Source of the DNA: Arcobacteraceae bacterium
Lineage (GTDB): Bacteria; Campylobacterota; Campylobacteria; Campylobacterales; Arcobacteraceae
Assembly (NCBI GenBank): GCA_023138835.1
Contig: JAGLOP010000001.1
Span: 62,001-126,000, forward strand
Direction: 5' to 3'
DNA length: 64,000 bases
Position numbers and translations under genes: made by a program. How positions within the stretch are numbered: the first letter of the stretch is position 1; each line of letters begins with the position of its first letter. Under the pieces are notes generated by a model. It was given only the letters and a program-made list of their open reading frames with translations, had not been told where the DNA came from and ran no database searches. Positions 8,020 through 18,138 of the stretch are shown here, piece by piece.

Positions 8020-9937
8020 AATCCTTTTTTATTTGATTGACAACAATATCAATTTTTCTTAAATCATCGCTATTTTCAATACCAATACTTAATTTATCCA
8101 AATTAGGCAGTAGTTTACTAAATGTTTCTTTAGCTTGTGCTGTAATCTTTTTATTACTTGTAATATGTGAATTTAAATTTATCATTTCTAAAAGCATTTG
8201 AGTTTTGCCCATTAAAGCTGCATAAGTAATAGGCAACATACCTATATCATCTGGAATATTTATCACTTCGTTATCTATCTCGTCAATAATTTTCAACACC
8301 TTTATATTGCCTCCAACAACACAAGAATGGATCAACGTTTTACCTATCTTGTCTTGTATTTTATAATTAAATCGTATAACACTGACTAAAGTTTTAAATA
8401 ACTCCTCATTGCAAGATCGCAATAAGATATGAGAGATAATTGTTTTTCCATTTGATAATTGTTTATTTACATTGACTTTGATACTAGACAATAACAATAA
8501 AACATTTCTAAAAGTATCAATTTTTACATTATTTTTAAAACTACTTATAACATACTCGTGAAAAATTGTCATATTATTTTCATTTGGTTTATTTGAGTCT
8601 ATTCCATATTTGATATAAAGTTTAAATAATTCTATATTACCACTTAAAAGTGATTTAAAATATATTGGGGCACCTGTAGAATCAATATAATTTAAATCAA
8701 TATTTTTTGTATTTTCAAGTATGGTTTTTAAAACAATTATATAATTACCTTTACTCAGATTTATTTGTGACAATAAACTATGATGACTTAATAAACGATT
8801 ATTTGATATATGAAGAACGACATCATTTAGTATCTCAATAATAGTTTTTAAGTTTTGTATTTTTATCATCATAGTTGCTTTATATTTTAAAAGCAGCAAA
8901 ATCACATCTATAGAATCAATACCATTGATAATAGATATAGATAATGCCGTTTCTTGTTCTTTATTTGTATGATTTACATCCATCCCGTTTTCTAATAAAA
9001 AAGTTACTGCTTCTTTTTCATTTTTTCGTACAGCATCAAATAAAATAGTTTCTCCAAAACTGTTTATAGCATTTATATTTATGCCATGGTCTAAAAGTTT
9101 TTTTGCCATAGCCATTAAGCCGTCTGTTTTATTTTTTTCTTCACTTGGTAGTTTTATCAAATTGAACATAAGCTCCATAAGTATTGAGTTATTATCTCGT
9201 ACCTTACTATTAAGATCACATCCTTGTTTAATGGCAAAATCCATTAAGTCCATACCATCTTCACCTCGCAAAGCAGTATGAAATAAAAAACTTTTTCCGG
9301 TATCATCAGTGATAGTTGGATTTGCTTTGTGTTTCAATAATATTTTTGCTAAATTATCATTTTCTAAAACCAATTTTTTATGTAAAATTGTTTCTCCACT
9401 TATATCTTTATTATTTACATTAAGCTCATCAATTGATAATACTTTCTTTATAATTTTATCTTCCCCGTAATCAACTGCATCAAATAATAAATTTCTGTGT
9501 TTGTTATCCAAAGCATTTATATTTGGTGATTTTTTTAAAAGTTCATTAAGAATATCCAGCTTTCCTGCTATAATAGCATCTTGTAAAAGAGTTCTACCAT
9601 TTTTATCTGTCTCTTCACAATCAATATCAGCTCTTTCTAACAGTAATCTTACAATTTTTACATTACTTTGCTGTATGGCTAGCTGCAGTACTGATAGATG
9701 TTGTTTATTTCTAATACTAATACTGCAATTGTTTTCAAGAAGCCATCTTGTTGCACTTATTTTATTATTTTGAATAGCTATATTTAAAAAAGTATCATTA
9801 TTGTCATCACAAGAATTTATATCTATTCCTGATTCTAAAAGGCTGCTTAATATATCGGTGCGAAAATTTTCCCTTAAAAGTTCTGATATAAACTTATCTT
9901 TAGTTGGATTGATTTTTGATAAAAACTTTTGAAGCAT
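8009..9937 (-). CDS. Large ankyrin-repeat protein, copy 1
   Basis: 642 residues, almost entirely ankyrin-like repeats of about 33 residues (for example NGRTLLQDAIIAGKLDILNELL, GETILFDAVRKNEKEAVTFLL). There is no signal peptide or membrane helix. The middle, about 360-400, is less repeat-like. It is a full-length paralogue of the gene upstream, with matching N-termini (SKINPTKDKFI against CKINPTTDKFL) and C-termini (KLLPNLDKL ... DDLRKI). It lies in the pyrC to dsbD operon and overlaps dsbD. Ankyrin stacks bind other proteins; the partner here is unknown. It is more diverged in base choice and wording than copy 2. Confidence 0.8.
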   Translation of the reverse strand: MLQKFLSKINPTKDKFISELLRENFRTDILSSLLESGIDINSCDDNNDTFLNIAIQNNKISATRWLLENNCSISIRNKQHLSVLQLAIQQSNVKIVRLLLERADIDCEETDKNGRTLLQDAIIAGKLDILNELLKKSPNINALDNKHRNLLFDAVDYGEDKIIKKVLSIDELNVNNKDISGETILHKKLVLENDNLAKILLKHKANPTITDDTGKSFLFHTALRGEDGMDLMDFAIKQGCDLNSKVRDNNSILMELMFNLIKLPSEEKNKTDGLMAMAKKLLDHGININAINSFGETILFDAVRKNEKEAVTFLLENGMDVNHTNKEQETALSISIINGIDSIDVILLLLKYKATMMIKIQNLKTIIEILNDVVLHISNNRLLSHHSLLSQINLSKGNYIIVLKTILENTKNIDLNYIDSTGAPIYFKSLLSGNIELFKLYIKYGIDSNKPNENNMTIFHEYVISSFKNNVKIDTFRNVLLLLSSIKVNVNKQLSNGKTIISHILLRSCNEELFKTLVSVIRFNYKIQDKIGKTLIHSCVVGGNIKVLKIIDEIDNEVINIPDDIGMLPITYAALMGKTQMLLEMINLNSHITSNKKITAQAKETFSKLLPNLDKLSIGIENSDDLRKIDIVVNQIKKDFDV

Positions 9938-9985
9938 TAAATAGCAATACCAAAATTTAAAATTTGTCTTGTGTATATTGCTATT

Positions 9986-11911
9986 TTATGCATTAAAATC
10001 ACTTTTTATCTGATTTATTAAAATACCAATCTTCCTTAAATCATCAAGGTCATAAACCTCAGCTGTTAATTTATCCAAATTAGGCAACAGTTTAGAAAAT
10101 TTTTCTACTGCTTGTAATGTAATCTTTTTTTTACTTATAATATGTGAATTCAAATTTATCATTCTTAAAACAAATTGGGTATTGCCCATCAAAGCAGCAT
10201 AAGTAAGCGGCAACATTCCAAAGTGGTCAGGAATATTAATTACATCATAATCTTGATTATTAATAACTGTTAATAATTCAATATTATTTCCTGTAACACA
10301 TGAATGAACCAATGTTCTACCCATACTATCTTGTATTTTATAATTAAATCTCATAACATTAACTAACACTTTAAATAATTCTACATCGCATTTTTTTAAT
10401 AATATATGAGAGAGTATTGTTTTTCCATCTTTTAATTGTGCATTTGCATCAATTTTAATATTTGATAATAATAATAAAGTCTCTTTAAAATTATCAGCAT
10501 TTATTTTATTTTTAAAACTGTAAATAACATACTCATGAAAAAGTGTTCTACCTTTAGAATTTCGTTTATTTGTATCAACACCATATTTAATATACAACCT
10601 GAATAAGTTAATATTACCATGTAATAAAGCTTTAAAATATATGGGATTACCTGCGAAGTCATTATAATCCAATTTTATTCTAAGTTTACTCAGTATATCT
10701 CTTAATACAATAAGATATTGACCATCATCTATATCAATTTGAGCAAGTAAATTCTGATTTTCCATTGGATGATTTCCATGAGTATGTAATACTATATCGT
10801 TTAATACTTCAAGAATAGTTTTAAGATCTTTAACTTTAATTGTTACATCAGCACCATAATCCATAAGTAATAAAATCACATCTAAAGCTTCTATCCCTTT
10901 AAGTACAGCAATTGATAAAGCTGTTTCAAATCTCTTATTTCTTTTATTTACATCAACTCCGTCTTCTAGTAAAAATGCTGTTGCTTCCACATCATTTTTT
11001 CTAACTGCATCAAATAAAACTGTTTCACCTTGATTGTTAATAGCATTTATATCAATACCGTTTTGTACAAACTTTTTTGCCATCTCCATCAACCCGGATC
11101 TTCTTTCTTTTTCTGCATCTGAAATACTCGCAAAAGCAAACATAATTTCCATTAAAATAGAGTTGTCATTTCTAATTCTTCCGTTAAGGTTACACCCTTT
11201 CTCGATTGCAATATCAAGAAGTTCCATACCCTCTTCACCTCTTAAAGCCGTGTGAAATAAAAAGTTCTTCCCCTCTTTATCATTAATAGTGGGATCTGCA
11301 CCATAATGTAAAAGTTTTTTTGCCAATTCATCATTTTCTAATACCTGATGATTATGTAAAACTGTATGTCCATTACTGTCAGCAGTATTTATATCCAGTT
11401 CTCCTGTTGATAAAATCTTTGATATTAATTTATCTTCACCAAAAGCAATTGCATCGAATAAAACATTCCTATTGTGTTTATCCACTATATTAACATCTGC
11501 TGAATGCTTAATAAGTTCATTTACTATTTCTGTTTCACCGTTAATTACAGCATCGTGTAATATTGTTCTACCTTCCGTATTAGTTTCATTTACATTAATA
11601 GTCTTCATAGATAATAAAGCTTTTACTATTTTAAGATTAGCTTGTTTTACGGCAAGTTCAATTGCCGATTGACCTTTTTTATTTTTAATTCTAGGGTTAC
11701 ATTCTTTACTAATAAGCCATAAAGAAGCTTTAATTCGTTTTTTATTAATACATAAATTTAAAAAATTATCCCCATTATCATCACAATAGTTTATATCAAT
11801 ACCTGACTTTAAAAGACTATCAAGAACCTCTTGATCAAAATCTCTTTTTAATAATTCATCTAAAAATTTATCCGTAGTTGGATTTATTTTACATAAAAGT
11901 CTACTAATCAT
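9986..11911 (-). CDS. Large ankyrin-repeat protein, copy 2
   Basis: 641 residues of ankyrin-like repeats with repeat cores such as GRTILHDAVINGETEIVNEL, GHTVLHNH and GETVLFDAVRKNDVEATAFL. It is collinear with copy 1 over the whole length, so the pair arose by tandem duplication. The ATG at 11911 directly abuts the pyrC stop codon, and the gap to copy 1 is 48 bases. No secretion signal is seen, which suggests a cytoplasmic protein, in contrast to the periplasmic DsbD system encoded downstream. Function unknown. Confidence 0.8.
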   Translation of the reverse strand: MISRLLCKINPTTDKFLDELLKRDFDQEVLDSLLKSGIDINYCDDNGDNFLNLCINKKRIKASLWLISKECNPRIKNKKGQSAIELAVKQANLKIVKALLSMKTINVNETNTEGRTILHDAVINGETEIVNELIKHSADVNIVDKHNRNVLFDAIAFGEDKLISKILSTGELDINTADSNGHTVLHNHQVLENDELAKKLLHYGADPTINDKEGKNFLFHTALRGEEGMELLDIAIEKGCNLNGRIRNDNSILMEIMFAFASISDAEKERRSGLMEMAKKFVQNGIDINAINNQGETVLFDAVRKNDVEATAFLLEDGVDVNKRNKRFETALSIAVLKGIEALDVILLLMDYGADVTIKVKDLKTILEVLNDIVLHTHGNHPMENQNLLAQIDIDDGQYLIVLRDILSKLRIKLDYNDFAGNPIYFKALLHGNINLFRLYIKYGVDTNKRNSKGRTLFHEYVIYSFKNKINADNFKETLLLLSNIKIDANAQLKDGKTILSHILLKKCDVELFKVLVNVMRFNYKIQDSMGRTLVHSCVTGNNIELLTVINNQDYDVINIPDHFGMLPLTYAALMGNTQFVLRMINLNSHIISKKKITLQAVEKFSKLLPNLDKLTAEVYDLDDLRKIGILINQIKSDFNA

Positions 11912-12922
11912 TTACATGATACTCCAAGTCAAAGTTTGTCCAGCGTACATAGGTACAACTATCTCTTTGGAGGTATTATAATTCATAGGAACTTTAAAAT
12001 TTCTTTTTTCCAATCTAATCTCTTTTTTATTTGGTGTAAATTCATAAATAGCCTGAGCATTATCACTTACAAATTTCTGAAGATTTTCTAATTTCCCATT
12101 TTCATCAAATAGCTGTGTTAAAACTTGTAAAGCAATTGGCGATGTAAACACTCCAGCAGCACACCCGCAATTTTCTTTAGCATGTTTAGGATGCGGTGCA
12201 CTGTCACTTCCAAACATAATTTTGGCATTGCCGCTTGTGGCAATTTTTACTAAAGCTTCTCTATCCTCATATCTTTTTGCAATAGGTTTACAAAACAGAT
12301 GCGGTTGAAGCATTCCTCCTGCTACATCATCAAGTGTAATAAGAAGATGCTGAACAGTAATAGTAGCATAAAGATTATCATATTTTTGTACCATATCCAC
12401 AGCATCTTTAGTTGTAATATGCTCCATAATAATTTTTAATTTTGGAAAAGCAATTGCAAGTTTTTCATAAACAGGAATAAATTCAGATTCCCTGTCCATA
12501 ACAAAACCATTTGTTTCTCCGTGAATACAAAGAGGAATATTAAGATCTGCCATTGCATTTAGCGTAGGGGCTAAAGCAACTGTATCTATACTTTCAACTC
12601 CACCTTCACTGTTTGTTGTAATTCCAGCAGGATATAGTTTAATAGCACTTATTTCATCTTTTACATCACTTAAAAATTCTTTAGTATATGGTTTGAAAAA
12701 CAAGGTCATCATAGGATTAAAATCATCATCACCGACTGCTTCTTTAATTCTTTGTTTATAAGCAATTACAGCTTCTTTAGTATCAACAGGAGGTACTAGA
12801 TTTGGCATTATAATAGCACCGGAAAAAGTAGCCGAACTAAGTGGCGCTACCAGTTTTAGCATCTCATCATCTCTTAAATGTAAGTGCATATCTAAAGGCG
12901 AATTTAAAGTAATCGTTTGCAT
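11912..12922 (-). CDS. pyrC: Dihydroorotase (pyrimidine biosynthesis)
   Basis: 336 residues, the class II PyrC type. The zinc motif DMHLHLRDD (H13, H15) is followed by IKLYPAGITTNS, the candidate carboxylated lysine, then IMEHITTKDAV and a metal aspartate in MFGSDSAPH. It closes N-carbamoyl-aspartate to dihydroorotate. It is the first gene of the operon that continues into the two ankyrin genes with no gap. A ribosome-binding site (AGGATATTTT) lies before the ATG at 12922. Confidence 0.93.
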   Translation of the reverse strand: MQTITLNSPLDMHLHLRDDEMLKLVAPLSSATFSGAIIMPNLVPPVDTKEAVIAYKQRIKEAVGDDDFNPMMTLFFKPYTKEFLSDVKDEISAIKLYPAGITTNSEGGVESIDTVALAPTLNAMADLNIPLCIHGETNGFVMDRESEFIPVYEKLAIAFPKLKIIMEHITTKDAVDMVQKYDNLYATITVQHLLITLDDVAGGMLQPHLFCKPIAKRYEDREALVKIATSGNAKIMFGSDSAPHPKHAKENCGCAAGVFTSPIALQVLTQLFDENGKLENLQKFVSDNAQAIYEFTPNKKEIRLEKRNFKVPMNYNTSKEIVVPMYAGQTLTWSIM

Positions 12923-12961
12923 AAAATATCCTAAGCTTATTTAAAGTTTATATGTTACTAT

Positions 12962-12967
12962 TATAAT
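12962..12967 (+). promoter_or_regulatory. -10 element for msrB
   Basis: TATAAT lies 25 bases before the GTG start of msrB, leaving room for a short leader with AAAGG at 12982-12986. No -35 is evident. Confidence 0.45.
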
Positions 12968-12992
12968 TAAATTAGGCTTTTAAAGGTATGAA

Positions 12993-13442
12993 GTGAAATT
13001 ACTTATAATTATATCCATTTTATTAACTACTTTTCTATCAAGTTCAATATTAAAATATGCAAACACAGATAATGAGGTAAATATGAAATATAATGATTTA
13101 ACACAAGAGGAACAAAGAGTTATTTTACATAAAGGTACACAAATGCCTTTTGTTGGTAAATATGATAAACATAAAGAAGTAGGAGTTTATCTATGTAAAC
13201 AGTGTAATGCTCCACTTTATAAATCAAAAGACAAATTTGACAGCGGTTGTGGCTGGCCAAGTTTTGATGATGAAATTCAAGGAGCAGTTAAAAGAGTTCT
13301 TGATGCAGATGGAAGAAGAATAGAGATTGTTTGTGCTAATTGCGGCGGACATCTAGGACATGTATTTGAAGGGGAATATTTAACTACTAAAAATACAAGA
13401 CATTGTGTAAATTCAATATCTTTAAAATTTAAAGGGGAATAA
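12993..13442 (+). CDS. msrB: Peptide-methionine (R)-S-oxide reductase with signal peptide
   Basis: 149 residues. Zinc site C68xxC71 and C114xxC117, substrate loop GCGWPSF, GHVFEG, and the catalytic C138 in RHCVNS are all present. The first about 22 residues form a hydrophobic signal peptide, so the enzyme is probably exported to the periplasm. A downstream ATG (residue 31) would give a cytoplasmic form. The GTG at 12993 is chosen because AAAGG is correctly spaced before it. It forms a two-gene operon with msrA, one base apart. Confidence 0.92.
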   Translation: MKLLIIISILLTTFLSSSILKYANTDNEVNMKYNDLTQEEQRVILHKGTQMPFVGKYDKHKEVGVYLCKQCNAPLYKSKDKFDSGCGWPSFDDEIQGAVKRVLDADGRRIEIVCANCGGHLGHVFEGEYLTTKNTRHCVNSISLKFKGE

Positions 13443-13443
13443 G

Positions 13444-13941
13444 GTGGGTGCATTAATACTTACAGCATATTTTGCTGGTGGTTGTTTTTGGGGAGTTGAG
13501 TATCATTTTGCTAAACTTGATGGTGTGATAAGTGCTACAAGTGGTTATATGGGTGGAACTATGCCAAATCCCAATTATCGTTCTATTTGTACTGGAACTA
13601 CTGGGCACTTGGAAGTTGTGGCTGTTAAATATGATAGTAGTAAAGTTAGTTTTGAACAATTAACAAAACTATTTTTTGAGATACATGATTTTACACAAAC
13701 TAATGGGCAGGGTCCAGATATAGGAAGTCAATATTTAAGTGCGATTTTTTATAATAACCAAGAGGAAAAAAAGGTAGCTGAAAATATTATCAATACACTT
13801 GAAACAAAAGGTTATAAAGTTGCTACAAAATTGATATCAAATTTAAATACGCCTTTCTTTGAAGCTGAAGATTATCATCAAGATTATTATGAAAGAACCG
13901 GTAAATTTCCATATTGTCATACCTATAAAAAGATTTTCTAA
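13444..13941 (+). CDS. msrA: Peptide-methionine (S)-S-oxide reductase
   Basis: 165 residues. The active-site motif GGCFWG (catalytic C14) stands near the N-terminus, followed by the conserved GYMGG, TGHLEVV, FFEIHD, DIGSQY and EDYHQDYY segments. It reduces methionine-S-sulfoxide and complements MsrB, which handles the R form. The start is GTG at 13444, one base after the msrB stop, with a ribosome-binding site (AAGGGGAAT) inside the msrB 3' end. No signal peptide is obvious, although the N-terminal GALILTAYFAGG is hydrophobic. The stop precedes a bidirectional terminator. Confidence 0.93.
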   Translation: MGALILTAYFAGGCFWGVEYHFAKLDGVISATSGYMGGTMPNPNYRSICTGTTGHLEVVAVKYDSSKVSFEQLTKLFFEIHDFTQTNGQGPDIGSQYLSAIFYNNQEEKKVAENIINTLETKGYKVATKLISNLNTPFFEAEDYHQDYYERTGKFPYCHTYKKIF

Positions 13942-13951
13942 TCAATAAAAA

Positions 13952-13982
13952 AAAGGTATAGTTCAATTTGAACTATACCTTT
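13952..13982. terminator. Bidirectional terminator between msrA and the PII gene
   Basis: Near-perfect inverted repeat: arms of about 14 bases (AAAGGTATAGTTCA and its complement) around a 3-base loop, flanked by A-runs on one side and T/A-rich sequence on the other. It lies between convergent genes and can serve both. Confidence 0.85.
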
Positions 13983-14004
13983 AAAATATCAATAAAACTA
14001 CAAA

Positions 14005-14367
<363 letters not shown>

Positions 14368-14373
14368 TTATTT

Positions 14374-15561
14374 CTAAAAAGCTCTTTTGAACTCTGGATA
14401 TGCCTCAAGCCCACATTCATTTACATCAAGACCTTCCATCTCTTCATCATTTTTAACTTTTAATGGTACAAATTTATTAATGATGAATAATACAATATAA
14501 CTACTTACAAAAGCAAATACAGCTACCACTATCACACCTTTTAATTGTCCCATAAATGTAATACCATTTGCCACATCACTAGCAAAAATACCAACTGCCA
14601 ATGTACCCCAAATACCATTTACCAAGTGAACAGACAGAGCACCTACAGGATCATCAAGTTGAAGTTTATCAAAAAACGGTACAGCAAATACTACTAAAAT
14701 ACCACCAATAGCACCTATTAAAATAGGTTGATAAATATTATATAAATCAGGCCCTGCGGTAATAGCAACCAAGCCACCTAATGCACCATTTAAAATCATA
14801 GTAATATCAAGTTTTTTATATTTTAATTGCATAAAAATACCGGTAATAATAGCACCTGCCAATCCTGCTGTATTTGTATTTAAAATAGTTAAAGCAACTG
14901 CATTGGCACTCTCAACAGAAGAGATACTTCCTACACTTCCACCATTAAACCCAAACCAACCAATCCATAAAAGAAAAGCACCTAATGTTACAAGTGGAAT
15001 ATTTGAAGCAGGTATTACTCTAATTCCACCGGTTTTAGTATATCTTCCTTTTCTAGCACCTATTATAAGTATAGCAGCAAGTAAAGCCCAACCACCAGTT
15101 GAGTGAATAACTGTACTACCGGCTAAATCATACATAGTTAAATCCAACAAAGTACCATCAAGCATATCACTTCCCCAAGCCCAATTTACAACCGTAGGAT
15201 ATATAAGTGCTGACATAATAATCGCAAAAATAGCAAGTGGAATAATTCTAGCTCTTTCACTAACGCCGCCACTCATAATATTTATAACCTTACCGACAAA
15301 TGCCATTTGAAAAAGAAAAGCAGCCCATTGACTCATACCATCACTGCCAAAACTACCAAACGCAACACTATAACCAACTAATAAAAATGCCATTGATGCT
15401 ACTGCGTAAATCATTGTATTCATCATCAATACAGCACTAACATTTTTAGTTCTAACCAAACCGGCTTCCAACATGGCAAAACCCGGTACCATAAATATAA
15501 TCAATACAAATGCAAATATTGCAAAAAATGTATCAATTACATAAGAAATTTCTGGTGTCAT
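14374..15561 (-). CDS. amtB: Ammonium transporter AmtB
   Basis: About 395 residues with 11 membrane helices. Family motifs include the first helix FMVPGFAMLEAGLVRTKN, the conserved Asp region DLAGSTVIHSTGGWALLAA with the pore histidine, and the second pore histidine in SVHLVNGIWGTLAVG. I start at the ATG at 15561, which has GGAG 6 bases upstream; a TTG at 15573 would add four residues. It imports ammonium and is paired with the PII gene downstream. A 19-base inverted repeat lies upstream of its promoter. Confidence 0.92.
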   Translation of the reverse strand: MTPEISYVIDTFFAIFAFVLIIFMVPGFAMLEAGLVRTKNVSAVLMMNTMIYAVASMAFLLVGYSVAFGSFGSDGMSQWAAFLFQMAFVGKVINIMSGGVSERARIIPLAIFAIIMSALIYPTVVNWAWGSDMLDGTLLDLTMYDLAGSTVIHSTGGWALLAAILIIGARKGRYTKTGGIRVIPASNIPLVTLGAFLLWIGWFGFNGGSVGSISSVESANAVALTILNTNTAGLAGAIITGIFMQLKYKKLDITMILNGALGGLVAITAGPDLYNIYQPILIGAIGGILVVFAVPFFDKLQLDDPVGALSVHLVNGIWGTLAVGIFASDVANGITFMGQLKGVIVVAVFAFVSSYIVLFIINKFVPLKVKNDEEMEGLDVNECGLEAYPEFKRAF

Positions 15562-15592
15562 AATTTTCTCCAATTCTTTATTTTAAAAGTTT

Positions 15593-15598
15593 ATTATA
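15593..15598 (-). promoter_or_regulatory. -10 element for amtB
   Basis: On the minus strand TATAAT lies 32 bases before the amtB ATG. A palindrome at 15624-15642 is placed just upstream of where RNA polymerase would contact the -35 region. Confidence 0.45.
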
Positions 15599-15623
15599 AT
15601 TTTTTAATAAAAAAGTTAATTGT

Positions 15624-15642
15624 TTGTATAAAAACTATACAA
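15624..15642. promoter_or_regulatory. Palindrome upstream of amtB, candidate regulator site
   Basis: Perfect 7-base inverted repeat TTGTATA-N5-TATACAA. It is centred about 37 bases upstream of the amtB -10 box, the position expected for an activator or a repressor. The protein that binds it is unknown. Confidence 0.45.
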
Positions 15643-15662
15643 TTATCAAATTTAATGTATAA

Positions 15663-15697
15663 AAAAAGGCTGATAGGAAAAACCTACCAGCCTTTTT
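15663..15697 (-). terminator. Terminator after rplQ
   Basis: A 15-base-pair stem (AAAAAGGCTGGTAGG on the minus strand, with one G-U pair) and a 5-base loop, followed by T residues. It ends the rpmJ to rplQ operon. On the plus strand the same stem carries an A-C mismatch, so it works best for the minus strand. Confidence 0.88.
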
Positions 15698-15717
15698 AAT
15701 AGAAAATTATCTATTTA

Positions 15718-16068
15718 TTATACAAATGAAATGTATGCCATTAATGTAGCATCACCTCTTCTAATTCTAGTTTTAACAATAGATGTATATCCACCATTTC
15801 TACCTTCATATTTAGGAGCAATTTCATTAATTAATTTTTTAGTTGTTTCTTTGTCTTGCAAATATGAAAATACCTGTCTATGTGTATTTAAATCTGCATT
15901 TCTAGCTTTTGTAACTAATTTTTCAATATATCTTCTAAGTTCTTTTGCTTTTGGAACAGTTGTTTCAATCTTTTCTCTTGTAATTAAAGCAATTGCTAAG
16001 TTTTTTAACAACGCTTTTCTATGAGAAGATGTTCTATTAAGCTTTCTATATCCGTGCTTATGTCTCAT
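15718..16068 (-). CDS. rplQ: Ribosomal protein L17
   Basis: 116 residues, standard L17 start [20 protein letters not shown] and end [14 protein letters not shown]. It is a 50S subunit protein near the peptide exit tunnel. It is the last gene of the alpha operon, 12 bases after rpoA, and is followed by a strong terminator. Confidence 0.97.
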   Translation of the reverse strand: MRHKHGYRKLNRTSSHRKALLKNLAIALITREKIETTVPKAKELRRYIEKLVTKARNADLNTHRQVFSYLQDKETTKKLINEIAPKYEGRNGGYTSIVKTRIRRGDATLMAYISFV

Positions 16069-16080
16069 GTACGACCCTTT

Positions 16081-17085
16081 CTACGATTTTAATTGTTCAA
16101 GTTTTTTTCTTAAAGCTGAAGCTGTATCTTCATCTAAAGAACCATCGATTGGAAAACCTAACTCATGAAATTTATCTGAAATTTCATCAAGTGATTTTTT
16201 ACCAAGGTTCTTAATACTTTTAACTTCTACTTCACTCATAAGTGCTATATCACCTACATATTTCATACCAGCTTTATCTAAAGAATTAAAACTTCTAGCA
16301 CTTAAATTTAATTCATCAATTTTAATAATTAAATCTTTTAAATCAATACTACTATCATCTAATTTGTTTTCTACCATTTTTACTTCAGATAAGTCAAATA
16401 CTTTATTAAATACTGACATCTGAGAATACATAACAGAAATAGCTTCTTTAAAAGCATCAATTGGAGTAATTTGTCCATCTGTCTCAATATTAAATATTAC
16501 TTTTTCAAAATTAGGATTGTCTTCAACCAGCATCTTTTCAATATCATAAGTTACTTTTTTTACCGGTGTAAAGAATGCATCCATTGGAAGATATTCTTTT
16601 TCAACCATATCTCTGATATCTTCACTTGGTACATATCCTATACCTCTTTGAATAATAATAGAAAAAGTTAAAGTACAATCGCTGTTTATAGTTGCTACAT
16701 GAGCATCACCATTTACAACTTCTAAATCATCATTAGATAAGTCAGAACCTTTAATCTCTTTAGAATTACTGAAAGTATATTTAACCTCAAGTTGCTCTTG
16801 ATCACCTTTTATTTTAAATCTAATATTTTTAAGATTAATCATAAATAAAGCGATATCTTCTAACATCCCTCTAATTGAATCAAACTCATGCTTAGCACCT
16901 TCAATTTTCACAGCAATTGGAGCATATCCAACTGAGCTACTCATTAAAAGTCTTCTAAGTGGGTGTGCCAATGTAATAGCATAACCACTCTCAAAAGGAG
17001 AAGCTGTAATTCTTGCTTTGCTATCCGTAATTTGTTCTATTTCTACCTCTGTTGGTAAAAATGGTGCATCTACAAATTTTGTCAT
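16081..17085 (-). CDS. rpoA: RNA polymerase alpha subunit
   Basis: 334 residues. The N-terminal dimerisation domain shows GYAITLAHPLRRLLMSS and VGYAPIAVKIEG. The C-terminal domain, which contacts DNA and activators, shows ELNLSARSFNSLDKAGMKYVGD and IKNLGKKSLDEI. The two are joined by an acidic linker near residue 240. It nucleates core polymerase assembly. It lies between rpsD and rplQ, as in most bacteria. Confidence 0.97.
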   Translation of the reverse strand: MTKFVDAPFLPTEVEIEQITDSKARITASPFESGYAITLAHPLRRLLMSSSVGYAPIAVKIEGAKHEFDSIRGMLEDIALFMINLKNIRFKIKGDQEQLEVKYTFSNSKEIKGSDLSNDDLEVVNGDAHVATINSDCTLTFSIIIQRGIGYVPSEDIRDMVEKEYLPMDAFFTPVKKVTYDIEKMLVEDNPNFEKVIFNIETDGQITPIDAFKEAISVMYSQMSVFNKVFDLSEVKMVENKLDDSSIDLKDLIIKIDELNLSARSFNSLDKAGMKYVGDIALMSEVEVKSIKNLGKKSLDEISDKFHELGFPIDGSLDEDTASALRKKLEQLKS

Positions 17086-17099
17086 ATAATTATCCTTTA

Positions 17100-17726
17100 T
17101 TATTTAGAATATAATTCTACAATTAGTCTTTCTTCAACTGGAATAACCACTTCTTCTCTTGCTGGAATTCTTGTAAAGATTCCAAATACTTTATTAGTAT
17201 CTACATCAACCCATTCAACCATTCCTGTTTGATTTGTAAGTTCTAATGCTCTTACAATTTGAGTATTTGTTTTAGATTTTTCTCTAATTTCAATTTTTTG
17301 TCCTGCTTTTACGATAAAAGAAGGAATATCAACTTTTTTACCATCAACTAAAATGTGACCATGTGTTACAAATTGTCTAGCACTTGCTCTTGTTGTAGCA
17401 AATCCCATTCTAAAAACAACATTGTCTAATCTAGTTTCAATTAAAGTAATTAAGTTCGCACCTGTATTACCATCTTGTCTTGCTGCTTCTTTAAAGTATT
17501 TTCTGAATTGTTTTTCAGATACACCGTAAAGAATTTTAGCTTTTTGCTTCTCTTGTAACTGTAGTCCATACTCAGAAAGTTTAGTTCTACTTTGTCCATG
17601 TTGTCCAGGAGCAAAAGGTCTTTTTTCTAAAGCAGATTTACCGTTTAGTCTTCTTTCACCTTTAAGTCCAAGGTCAGCATTAAGTCTTCTTTCTAGTTTT
17701 TCAACTGGTCCTCTATATCTTGCCAT
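17100..17726 (-). CDS. rpsD: Ribosomal protein S4
   Basis: 208 residues. It starts [20 protein letters not shown] and lacks the N-terminal zinc cysteines of some S4 forms. The S4 RNA-binding domain is at about 98-160 ([20 protein letters not shown]). It is a primary 16S rRNA-binding protein and, in other bacteria, the autoregulator of the alpha operon. It lies 14 bases upstream of rpoA. Confidence 0.97.
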   Translation of the reverse strand: MARYRGPVEKLERRLNADLGLKGERRLNGKSALEKRPFAPGQHGQSRTKLSEYGLQLQEKQKAKILYGVSEKQFRKYFKEAARQDGNTGANLITLIETRLDNVVFRMGFATTRASARQFVTHGHILVDGKKVDIPSFIVKAGQKIEIREKSKTNTQIVRALELTNQTGMVEWVDVDTNKVFGIFTRIPAREEVVIPVEERLIVELYSK

Positions 17727-17735
17727 ACCTTATCC

Positions 17736-18128
17736 TTACACTCTTCTTCGTTTAGGAGGTCTACAACCATTATGTGGTAAAGGAGTTACATCTTTAAACC
17801 ACTTAACTGATAAACCTTCAATTAAACCAAGTGCCTTAACCGCAGTATCTCTACCAGATCCAGGTCCTTGAATTTTTACACCAACATTTTTAATCCCATG
17901 GTCCATAGCTTTTGCAATCGCATCTTCAACCGCTGCTGTTGCTGCGAATGGAGTTGATTTTTTACTACCTCTGAAACCTAAATTACCGGCACTTGACCAT
18001 GCAATTGCATTTCCAGCGTTATCTGTTACAGTTACCATAGTGTTGTTAAATGTTGCAGCGATGTGAACCACACCGTCAGCAATATTCTTTTTTACAACTT
18101 TTTTTCTAGTTACTTTTCTTTTTGCCAT
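17736..18128 (-). CDS. rpsK: Ribosomal protein S11
   Basis: 130 residues, with the conserved [35 protein letters not shown] and the C-terminal [15 protein letters not shown], whose NG pair is the known isoaspartate site in E. coli S11. It is part of the 30S platform. It lies 10 bases after rpsM and before rpsD. Confidence 0.97.
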   Translation of the reverse strand: MAKRKVTRKKVVKKNIADGVVHIAATFNNTMVTVTDNAGNAIAWSSAGNLGFRGSKKSTPFAATAAVEDAIAKAMDHGIKNVGVKIQGPGSGRDTAVKALGLIEGLSVKWFKDVTPLPHNGCRPPKRRRV

Positions 18129-18138
18129 CTAGTTATCC

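Noticed and set aside
8009-11911. Ankyrin pair as one gene broken by a frameshift
   Set aside because: Both frames are full length, collinear with each other from end to end and have their own starts, so they are duplicates rather than halves.
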